Assembly (NCBI GenBank): GCA_016194625.1
Contig: JACQBB010000229.1
Span: 1 to 6,618, forward strand
Source of the DNA: Elusimicrobiota bacterium
GTDB lineage: Bacteria > Elusimicrobiota > Elusimicrobia > UBA1565 > UBA9628
Direction of reading: 5' to 3'
Length of the DNA stretch: 6,618 nt
The translations under genes were made by a program, and so were the position numbers. Shown in pieces: positions 1-5,521 of the stretch (its first letter is position 1; every line of letters starts with the position of its first letter). The notes under the pieces are model-generated. The model was not told the origin of the DNA. It did not search any database and was given only the letters and a program-made list of their open reading frames with translations.

Positions 1-245
1 GGCGGCTCCGCGAGAGCGTCGCGCAGGGTGTCGGCGAGCGCGGTCCCCCCGGCGGCGTCGGACGCGGAGGCGCCGCGCGCGGAGACGGTCGAGCGGGCGC
101 CGTCGAGGACGGCGGCGTCCTCGGCGCGGCGGTCGGAGCCGGCGACGGACGCCATCCCGACGAGGCTGCGGTAGGCGCCCTCGTCGGCGCGCGCGAGGGC
201 CAGGGCGGTCGCGAGCACGGCGGCGGCGCACAGGAGCCTCTTCAT
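1..245 (-). CDS. Exported protein of unknown function, N-terminal part only
   Basis: Reading from ATG at 245-243 the frame stays open to the window edge, giving 81 complete codons and no stop, so the 3' end is missing. The protein begins MKRLLCAAAVLATALALARA followed by DEGAYR. This is a classic Sec signal peptide: a short basic start, a hydrophobic Ala/Leu core, and an ARA site for signal peptidase I before residue 21. Cys6 lies inside the core and is not in a lipobox, so a lipoprotein is unlikely. The mature part seen here is rich in Ala, Asp, Ser and Arg and matches no family I recognise. There is no Shine-Dalgarno before the ATG; instead a TATAGT -10-like box ends seven bases upstream, which suggests a leaderless mRNA. 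It lies 124 bases after the FHA gene and probably forms a separate unit. Export is fairly well supported; function is unknown. Confidence 0.65.
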   Translation of the reverse strand, partial: MKRLLCAAAVLATALALARADEGAYRSLVGMASVAGSDRRAEDAAVLDGARSTVSARGASASDAAGGTALADTLRDALAEP

Positions 246-251
246 GACGAG

Positions 252-257
252 ACTATA
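252..257 (-). promoter_or_regulatory. Candidate -10 box of a leaderless promoter
   Basis: On the minus strand TATAGT (257-252) matches TATAAT at five of six bases. Six bases (CTCGTC) separate it from the ATG at 245, which is the usual distance from a -10 to the transcription start. A and T are scarce in the surrounding sequence, so the box stands out. I see no good TTGACA-like -35 at 16-18 bases upstream; that space is taken by a GC hairpin. Confidence 0.35.
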
Positions 258-259
258 CA

Positions 260-277
260 CCGCGCGCCGCCGCGCGG
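260..277 (-). terminator. GC hairpin upstream of the exported-protein gene
   Basis: CCGCGCG (260-266) and CGCGCGG (271-277) form a perfect 7-bp stem with a 4-base loop. It sits between the FHA gene and the exported-protein gene, just upstream of the TATAGT box. There is no T-tract, only TGTATAGT, so terminator function is doubtful. It could instead be a chance product of base composition or an operator-like element in the promoter spacer. Confidence 0.2.
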
Positions 278-324
278 GCAGGACCGGACGGGGAACGCGC
301 CCGGCGACATTGGGCCCGCGCGGA

Positions 325-342
325 CGGGACCGGAAGGTCCCG
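325..342 (-). terminator. Candidate terminator hairpin after the FHA gene
   Basis: CGGGACC (325-331) pairs perfectly with GGTCCCG (336-342) around a 4-base loop, starting 28 bases past the FHA stop codon. An overlapping alternative stem pairs CCGGGG (340-345) with CCCCGG (352-357). The position suits the end of the kinase-phosphatase-FHA operon. No T-run follows, so it would have to be a non-canonical or merely stabilising 3' structure. Confidence 0.3.
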
Positions 343-369
343 GGGAACGGGCCCCGGAGGGCCCGGAGG

Positions 370-1095
370 CTAGGCCCCGCGGAGCTCGAACTGCATCGTC
401 GTCGCCCCGCACTCGATCAGGTCCCCTTCCTTCAATAGGACGGACCCGGACACCTTGGCGCCGTTGACGACGGGATAGCCGTCGGTCACGGCGACCAGGA
501 CGAAGCCCTCGGGCTTGCGGTGGATGGACGCGGCGACCTCGGGCGCGGAGCCGAACAGGCCGGCGCCCTTGATCGCGACCTGGACGCGGTCCGACTTGCC
601 GATGTAGGTGGACATCCCCTTGAGCTCGTACTCGGCGGGGCCGACGGCGCCCTTCAGGATGCGCAGCCAGCCCGGACGCTCGGCGCCGGCCGGCTTGGCC
701 GCCGAGGTCGCGGCCGCGACCAGCTCGGCCTGCTTCTGCGGCGAGATCATCATCGTCGCGTCGGCGGGCGGCGCCGCGGCGGGCGCCGGCGCGACGGCCG
801 GCTCCGGGGCGTCCTCGACGAACACGAGCGCGTGCTTGGCCAGGCCGACGACGTCGTTGTGATGCAGGCCGGACTTCTTGATCCGCTTCTCGTTGACGAA
901 GGTGCCGTTGGTGGACTCGAGGTCCTCGACGAAGTAGGTGCCGCCCTGGACCGAGATGCGGCAATGATGGCCGGAGATCGCCGGGTTGTCGATGACGATG
1001 TCGTTGTCGGGCTTGCGGCCCACGGTGAAGGCGTCCTTGTCGAACGGGATCTCCTTGATCACCGCCGCGTTGAACTTCAGCAGAAGCTTCGGCAT
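370..1095 (-). CDS. Tandem FHA-domain phosphothreonine-binding protein
   Basis: A 241-residue cytoplasmic protein without signal peptide or membrane segment. FHA domain 1 spans about residues 1-92 and holds the canonical ligand-binding residues: G26-R27, S41 with H44 (SGHH), and the N63-G64 loop within ESTNGTF. A flexible Ala/Pro linker (about 95-140) follows, containing DATMMISP with Thr114. FHA domain 2 spans about 155-238 and is weaker: the Arg of the GR motif is Lys (IGKSD, K167), the SxxH serine appears to be Ala (ASIH, 189-192), and only VNG (N211) is well kept. FHA domains bind phosphothreonine peptides, so the protein is the likely reader of the kinase encoded two genes upstream. The start is ATG with AGGGAG six bases upstream, 12 bases after the phosphatase stop, which fits one operon. 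Thr114 with Ile at +3 could be phosphorylated and bound in cis or by another copy, as in GarA-type switches; that part is inference. Confidence 0.9.
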   Translation of the reverse strand: MPKLLLKFNAAVIKEIPFDKDAFTVGRKPDNDIVIDNPAISGHHCRISVQGGTYFVEDLESTNGTFVNEKRIKKSGLHHNDVVGLAKHALVFVEDAPEPAVAPAPAAAPPADATMMISPQKQAELVAAATSAAKPAGAERPGWLRILKGAVGPAEYELKGMSTYIGKSDRVQVAIKGAGLFGSAPEVAASIHRKPEGFVLVAVTDGYPVVNGAKVSGSVLLKEGDLIECGATTMQFELRGA

Positions 1096-1107
1096 CTGTC
1101 TCTCCCT

Positions 1108-1723
1108 CTAGCGCCTGAACAGGCGCGAGACGATCCCCTTCACGCCGCTCCCGTCGCGCGACGGCACGCGCGCGACGACGACGGTCACGTTGTCCACCCC
1201 GCCCGCGGCGCGCGCCTGCGCGATCAGCGCGTCCACGATCGCCTCCGGCTCGCCGGCCGCGGCGATCGTCGCGGCGACCTCGGCGTCCGACACCATCTTG
1301 GACAGGCCGTCGGTCGCCAGCAGGACCAGGTCGCCCGGCAGCAGCGGATGGTCGGCGACGTCCACCTGCACGTCGCCCTCCGCCCCCAGCGCCCGCGTCA
1401 GGATGTTCTGCAGGTTCGAGCGCGCGGCCTCGTCGGCGGTGATCTGTCCGCGGCGTACCTGCTCGCCGACGAGCGAATGGTCCTCGGTCAGCTGCGCCAG
1501 GTCGCCCCGGCGGTACAGGTACGCCCAGCATCTTGCGGGCGAACTCGACGATGGTCTTCGCCGCGATGTCGCTGGCGACCTCGCCGGAGTTGTGGCCGCC
1601 CATGCCGTCGGCGACGACGAGCAGGCCGAGGTCGGGCTCGACGGCGAAATTGTCCTCGTTGTTCTTGCGCACGCAGCCGGGGTCGGTCGCCCCGGCGATC
1701 TCGAGGGAGTCCTTGGCTCTCAC
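1108..1723 (-). pseudogene. PP2C-family Ser/Thr phosphatase with internal deletion and frameshift
   Basis: The gene starts at GTG 1723-1721, overlapping the kinase stop as GTGA, with AAGGAG five bases upstream. Codons 1-66 (1723-1526) are plainly PP2C: VRKNNEDNF with metal-site E23-D24, then VVADGMGGHNSGEVAS with D39. From about 1524 the family match continues in another frame down to the TAG at 1110-1108: AYLYRRGDLAQLTEDHSLVG, then LLATDGLSKM with the metal Asp, and GGVDNVTVVVARV with the DN motif. Together the pieces give about 204 residues against a usual 240-260. Missing between them are about 50-60 residues that normally hold the GMGTT strand and the GDSR motif. This is therefore a deletion whose length is not a multiple of three, with its junction near 1522-1531, and not a simple one-base slip. 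As written, translation would leave the family after Leu66 and stay open to 242, giving a 493-residue mostly nonsense product. The normal role would be to dephosphorylate the adjacent kinase and its targets. It could be a real mutation or an assembly error. Confidence 0.88.
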
Positions 1724-4700
1724 GAGGGCTCCTTCGGCGGGTCGAGCCGCACCGTCAGGTCCTCCCCCTTCTTGGGCGGAGGCGGCAGACCCTCGCTCGA
1801 GCCGACGCCCAGGTGCGTCGGCATCTCCAGCGTCATGCCGCCCGGCGCCGGAGGCGCGGCCGGGGCCGGGGCCGGAGACGGCGTCGCCGCGGACGGGCGG
1901 TCGTTCAGGCCGGGGATCATGATCTCCGGCCCGATGCGGACCGTCTTGTCGGAGCGCACGGACGAGGGCGCGGGGGCCGGCGCGGGGACGGGGGCCGGCG
2001 CCGGCGGCATCCGCTCGGTCGGGAACTCGGAGACCGATACGTCGGGGGCGGTCTTCTCCGCCGGCGGCGGGTCGACCGGCGCGGGGACCGGAGCCGGCGA
2101 CTTGCGGCGGTCCGGCGCGCCGGTCAGCTCGCGCCCGGCCTGGTTGAGCATCGCGTCCAGCTCGGGCAGGTCGGCGGCGGTCAGCTGGACCGTCTTCGGC
2201 TTGGCCGGAGCCGGCGCCGCGGCCGAGGCGACGGGGGCGGTGATCTCCGTCGTCGGAGCGGTCCGCTCCGGCGCGGGCGCCGCGGACGCGGGGGCGGGCG
2301 CCGCGGCGCCGCTCAGCGCGGCGCGCAGGGCGGAGGCCAGCTCGGAGCCGCGCTGGTAGCGCTCGTCGGGGTTCTTCGCCAGACCCTTCTCGATCACGGC
2401 CTTCAGCGCCGGCGACACCTTCGGGTTGACCTCGAGGATGTCCGGCGTCGGGTCGTTGGCGATCTGGAACAGCAGGGTGCCGATGCCCTCGCCGCCCTTG
2501 AACGGCTTCTCGCCGGTGAGCAGCTCGTACAGCGCGACGGTGAGCGAGAACAGGTCCGAGCGCCCGTCGACCTTGCGGCCGGCGACCTGCTCGGGGCTCA
2601 TGTAAGACGGGGTCCCCATCACGGTGCCGGTCGCCGTCTTCGACGAGGCGGTGATGCGCGCGATGCCGAAGTCGGCGACGCGCACCGAGCCGTCCTTGAG
2701 CAGCATGATGTTCGCGGGCTTGATGTCGCGGTGGACGATGCCCTGCTTGTGCGCGTAGTCGAGCGCGTCGGCGACGGTCGCGACGTACTCGACGGCCTTC
2801 TCGACCGGCAGCAGGGCGTCCTTGGCCGTGTTCTTGGTCAGGTCCTGGCCGTCGAGCAGCTCCATCGCGATGTAGGCGACCTCGTTCTCCTCGCCCGCGT
2901 CGAAGATGCGCACGATGTTCGGGTGGTTGAGCGTGCCGGCGGACTCGGCCTCGCGGAAGAAGCGCTCCTTGACCTCCTTGGCGCTGCCGCCGTCGGTCCC
3001 CTCCTCCAGCATCATCGTCTTGATCGCGACCATGCGGTTGATCTTCGGGTCGCGGCCCAGGTACACGACGCCCATAGCGCCGCGGCCGAGCTCCTTCTCG
3101 ATCTCGTAGCGGCCGAGGGTGGGCTTGGTCGCGCCGCCCGTGATCATCACGGTGCCTTCCTTCTTGCCGCCGCCGACGCCGCCGAACACCGCCCCGTCCG
3201 CGGCGGCCTTCAGCATCTTCGTCTTCTCGGGGACGTCCTTGTACTTGGGGGCCTTCGTCGCGATGTGGTCGAGCACCGCGGCGGCCTTCGAGAACTGGCG
3301 CTTGCGCTCGAAGTCGAGCGCGAGGTTGTACAGCGTGTCCTTCATGTTGTCGTCGAGCGGGCACAGGCGGAACTTCTCGAACGCGAGGTCGAGCATGCCC
3401 TGGCCCTGGAACGACAGGCCGAGCATCTTGTTGGTCTCGATCGCCGACGCCTCGACCAGCTCCTTGCCCTTCTCGGTCACGAGGAAGCTCTTCGAGATCA
3501 CGACCAGGTAGCCGGCCAGCAGCAGCGCCAGCGGGTAGCCGATCTTGATCCACTCGCCGTTCGAGAACGCCATCGCGCCGCCGACGCCGATCGCCACCGC
3601 GAACAGCAGGCTGACGACCAGGCCCCAGAACGCGCGCAGGCGCGGCAGGACGATCATCACGAAAAGGCCGATCGCGGCCAGCAGGCCCAGCTCGAGCCGG
3701 CGCGCCCACGGCGGCCGGGTCAGGTAGCGCTGGTGCAGGTAGTTCTCGACCGCGTTGGCCATCACCTCGACCGATGCGGTCTCGCCCGCCAGCGGCGTCG
3801 AGAAGTTGCTCTGCGTGCCGGACGCGGTCAGGCCGACGAGGACGATCTTGTCCTTGAAGTAGTCGGCGCCGATCGCCTGCGTCCACAGCTGCTGGTAGGA
3901 GATGCGCTTGACGACCTGCGCGCTCGGAGGGCCCAGGAAGGTCACCGCGGTCTGGCCGTCCTCGTCGATCGGCACGCGCAGCTTGCCCGCGGACACCTCG
4001 ACGCCGGGCGTGAAGCGCAGGTCGGAGGGCTTGAGGCCGTAGTAGCCCATCGCCACGCGCAGCGCGAACGCCGGGAACAGGCGCTTCTGGAACTCGATCA
4101 GCGGCGCGACGCGGCGGACGACGCCGTCGGACTCGGGCGTCAGGTTCGCGTGGCCGACGCCGCCGGACGCGGCGACGAAGGACTGCAGCGGCGCGAGCAG
4201 CTTCTCGCCGGCCATCAGGCCGGTCTCGGGCGAGGTCGAGGCGAGCGCCGCGCTGGAGATCTCGACGGGCAGGTCGGGCTGCTTGGCGCCGGTCGGGTTG
4301 CCGACGAAGAACAGCGGCAGGACGACGTTGCCGGCCGACTGCAGGGACGCGAGCAGCTTGGTGTCGGAGTCGAGCGCGGCCGACGCCGACGAGAACTCGA
4401 CGGAGAAGTCGGCGCCGCGCTGGACGATCTTGCGGGAGGCGATCAGCTCCTTGTACTTGTCCTCCAGGCGCTTGAGCTCGCCCAGTCCCTGGTTCTGCTC
4501 GGCCTCGGAGAACAGGACGTTCAGGCCGATCACGCGCGGCTTGTCCTTGGCGATGCGGTCGATGGCCTCGGCGATGCGCGTGCGCGGCCACGGCCAGCGC
4601 CCGAGCTGGGCGATCGCGTCGTCGTCGACGGCGACGATGACGATCTCCTCGGGCGACTTCAGGCTCTCGCGCAGCTTCGCGCGCAGGTCGTACGCCTTGA

Positions 4701-4815
4701 ACTCGAAGGAGGCGAGGAGCGGACCCGCGACCAGGTTCAGGTAGGACCCCGCCACGAACAGCGTCAGGAGGAGGCCGACGACCGCGTCGAGAAGGAATCC
4801 TTTCTTGTTCTTCAT
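1720..4815 (-). CDS. CHASE2-domain transmembrane Ser/Thr protein kinase
   Basis: A 1031-residue membrane receptor kinase. After a short basic N-terminus comes one membrane segment (about 8-26) and an extracytoplasmic CHASE2-type sensor (about 30-365, with IVIVAVDDDAIAQLGRWPWPR early and DKIVLVGLTASGT late). Three closely spaced membrane helices follow (about 374-391, 396-416, 425-443), which leaves the rest in the cytoplasm. Residues 466-535 look like two TPR-type helical repeats. The Hanks-type kinase domain (about 570-835) is complete: glycine loop GRGAMGVVY (577-585), VAIK with Lys599, helix-C Glu622, HRDIKPAN with Asp697 and Asn702, DFG at 715-717, and an activation loop with Thr727, 729, 731 and 735 before SPEQ. 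It is an RD kinase and should be active. A 195-residue Pro/Ala-rich tail carries repeated threonine motifs (T875, T958, T995, T1021). CHASE2 ligands are unknown. It heads a kinase-phosphatase-FHA operon behind its own promoter. No Shine-Dalgarno precedes the ATG; a tiny upstream ORF ends on it (TAATG). Confidence 0.95.
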   Translation of the reverse strand: MKNKKGFLLDAVVGLLLTLFVAGSYLNLVAGPLLASFEFKAYDLRAKLRESLKSPEEIVIVAVDDDAIAQLGRWPWPRTRIAEAIDRIAKDKPRVIGLNVLFSEAEQNQGLGELKRLEDKYKELIASRKIVQRGADFSVEFSSASAALDSDTKLLASLQSAGNVVLPLFFVGNPTGAKQPDLPVEISSAALASTSPETGLMAGEKLLAPLQSFVAASGGVGHANLTPESDGVVRRVAPLIEFQKRLFPAFALRVAMGYYGLKPSDLRFTPGVEVSAGKLRVPIDEDGQTAVTFLGPPSAQVVKRISYQQLWTQAIGADYFKDKIVLVGLTASGTQSNFSTPLAGETASVEVMANAVENYLHQRYLTRPPWARRLELGLLAAIGLFVMIVLPRLRAFWGLVVSLLFAVAIGVGGAMAFSNGEWIKIGYPLALLLAGYLVVISKSFLVTEKGKELVEASAIETNKMLGLSFQGQGMLDLAFEKFRLCPLDDNMKDTLYNLALDFERKRQFSKAAAVLDHIATKAPKYKDVPEKTKMLKAAADGAVFGGVGGGKKEGTVMITGGATKPTLGRYEIEKELGRGAMGVVYLGRDPKINRMVAIKTMMLEEGTDGGSAKEVKERFFREAESAGTLNHPNIVRIFDAGEENEVAYIAMELLDGQDLTKNTAKDALLPVEKAVEYVATVADALDYAHKQGIVHRDIKPANIMLLKDGSVRVADFGIARITASSKTATGTVMGTPSYMSPEQVAGRKVDGRSDLFSLTVALYELLTGEKPFKGGEGIGTLLFQIANDPTPDILEVNPKVSPALKAVIEKGLAKNPDERYQRGSELASALRAALSGAAAPAPASAAPAPERTAPTTEITAPVASAAAPAPAKPKTVQLTAADLPELDAMLNQAGRELTGAPDRRKSPAPVPAPVDPPPAEKTAPDVSVSEFPTERMPPAPAPVPAPAPAPSSVRSDKTVRIGPEIMIPGLNDRPSAATPSPAPAPAAPPAPGGMTLEMPTHLGVGSSEGLPPPPKKGEDLTVRLDPPKEPS

Positions 4816-4844
4816 TAATAGCGGGGCGCGCCGACGACTGTCAT
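4815..4844 (-). other. Candidate nine-codon leader ORF before the kinase
   Basis: ATG at 4844-4842 opens a frame encoding MTVVGAPRY and stops at TAA 4817-4815. The last base of that stop is the first base of the kinase ATG (TAATG), the layout used for termination-reinitiation. The kinase start has no visible Shine-Dalgarno, so coupling to a leader would explain how it is translated. The leader ORF also lacks a clear ribosome site and would start only about 12 bases after the predicted transcription start. In a leader this short it may be coincidence. Confidence 0.25.
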
Positions 4845-4852
4845 TATCGTCG
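4832..4852 (-). promoter_or_regulatory. Small inverted repeat in the kinase leader
   Basis: CGACGA (4832-4837) and TCGTCG (4847-4852) are a perfect inverted repeat around a 9-base loop. On the transcribed strand the loop contains the ATG of the short leader ORF. It lies just downstream of the predicted transcription start, where either an RNA hairpin or a repressor operator would be effective. With a 6-bp arm it could also be chance. Confidence 0.25.
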
Positions 4853-4862
4853 AATCGGGCTC

Positions 4863-4891
4863 AGTGTAGCGGACCGCTTCCGACCTGTCAA
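4863..4891 (-). promoter_or_regulatory. Sigma70-type promoter of the kinase-phosphatase-FHA operon
   Basis: On the minus strand a perfect -35 TTGACA (4891-4886) is followed after exactly 17 bases by TACACT (4868-4863), which matches TATAAT at four of six bases. Transcription would begin near 4856, giving a leader of about 41 bases before the kinase ATG. The element lies in the only gap between BioY and the kinase, and a perfect TTGACA is unlikely by chance in such GC-rich DNA. A second -10-like box, GATAAT (4848-4843), lies further down but has no matching -35. Confidence 0.7.
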
Positions 4892-4917
4892 CCCCGGGGC
4901 GGTCACCCGCCCCGGGG
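4892..4917 (-). terminator. Strong GC hairpin terminating the histidine kinase-bioY unit
   Basis: CCCCGGGGCGG (4892-4902) pairs perfectly with CCGCCCCGGGG (4907-4917), an 11-bp all-GC stem with a 4-base loop, beginning seven bases after the bioY stop codon. The transcript then reads only UUGACA, so the usual U-tract is missing. The position, perfection and GC content still favour a termination or 3'-end role. Its last base directly abuts the -35 box of the kinase promoter. Confidence 0.65.
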
Positions 4918-4924
4918 GAGGCGA

Positions 4925-5521
4925 TCAGCGCGAGGCGCGGCGGCCGAGGACCTTCCAGCCCAGCGGCAGGAGGCCGGCGGACAGGGCGGCCTTGACCAGG
5001 TCGCCGGGGACGAACGGCAGGAAGCCGGCGCCGAGCAGGGCCTTCGCGGGCAGGAAGCGCGACAGGCCGAGAAGGCCCAGCGCGAAGATCGGCAGGCTGC
5101 CGAGCAGCATCGTGAAGAAGGCCGAGACCGGCGTGCGGTCCCAGCCGCGCTCGGCCAGGCGGCCGACCAGGTAGGCGCCGACCGGGAAGCCGGCCAGGTA
5201 GCCGCCCGTGGGTCCCAGGAAGTGGAGGAAGCCGGCGGCGCCTCCGGAGAACACCGGCAGGCCGGCCGCGCCCTCGAGCAGGTACAGCGCGACGGCGGCC
5301 GCGCCGCGGCGCGAGCCGAGCAGGGCGCCCGCGTACAGCACGCCGAGCGTGCCGCCGGACACCGGGACCGGCGTGAACGGGAGCTTGATCTCGACCTGGG
5401 CGCAGACGGCGACGAACAGGCTGGCGACGACGACGGACAGCGCGTCGGCGAGGGCGCCCGACGGCAGGACGGCGTCGGCCATCACGGGCGTCGGCGCGGG
5501 AGCGGCGGCGAGGGTCTTCAT
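4925..5521 (-). CDS. bioY: BioY, substrate-binding membrane subunit of an ECF biotin transporter
   Basis: A 198-residue integral membrane protein with about six hydrophobic segments, the usual BioY size apart from an Ala/Pro-rich N-terminal stretch of some 25 residues. Family landmarks are LPFTPVPVSGGTLGVL (47-62), AGALLGSRRGA (64-74), YLLEGAAGLPVFSGG (80-94), FLGPTGGYLAGFPVGAYLVG (101-120) and FVPGDLVKAAL (170-180). BioY is the S component that captures biotin. It normally works with the EcfT/EcfAA' (BioN/BioM) energy module, which is not in this window, so the module must be encoded elsewhere or BioY acts alone. The position usually filled by Gln in the (T/L)QT loop is Gly here (SGGT), so substrate affinity could differ. 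The start is ATG with a perfect AAGGAGGAA seven bases upstream, overlapping the histidine kinase stop by four bases (ATGA). The gene is followed directly by a hairpin. Confidence 0.93.
   Translation of the reverse strand: MKTLAAAPAPTPVMADAVLPSGALADALSVVVASLFVAVCAQVEIKLPFTPVPVSGGTLGVLYAGALLGSRRGAAAVALYLLEGAAGLPVFSGGAAGFLHFLGPTGGYLAGFPVGAYLVGRLAERGWDRTPVSAFFTMLLGSLPIFALGLLGLSRFLPAKALLGAGFLPFVPGDLVKAALSAGLLPLGWKVLGRRASR

Noticed and set aside
1108..1371. A separate 87-residue protein starting at GTG 1371
   Set aside because: It is the C-terminal third of the PP2C phosphatase. The family match continues upstream of 1371 in the same frame to about 1524, so the internal GTG is not a gene start.
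1500..1535. Programmed ribosomal frameshift in the phosphatase
   Set aside because: A slip of one base would not restore the roughly 50-60 missing residues, and no slippery heptamer is visible near 1522-1531.
1830..2310. GC-rich repeats in the kinase tail region as a DNA repeat element
   Set aside because: The repetition is explained by the Pro/Ala codons of the disordered tail; units are irregular in length and sequence.
242..4591. Minus-strand open frame of 1449 codons
   Set aside because: Most of it is an Arg/Pro-rich shadow frame of the kinase and FHA genes. Only 1723-1526 is meaningful, as the N-terminal part of the PP2C gene, and it is annotated there.
520..4818. Plus-strand open frame of more than 1400 codons
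   Set aside because: It runs antisense through the FHA, phosphatase and kinase genes. Its product is low-complexity Arg/Gly/Ala/Leu sequence with no motifs, as expected where stop codons are rare at high GC.
4843..4848. GATAAT as the main -10 of the kinase promoter
   Set aside because: It matches the consensus well, but no acceptable -35 lies 16-18 bases upstream. TTGACA-N17-TACACT is the better pair.
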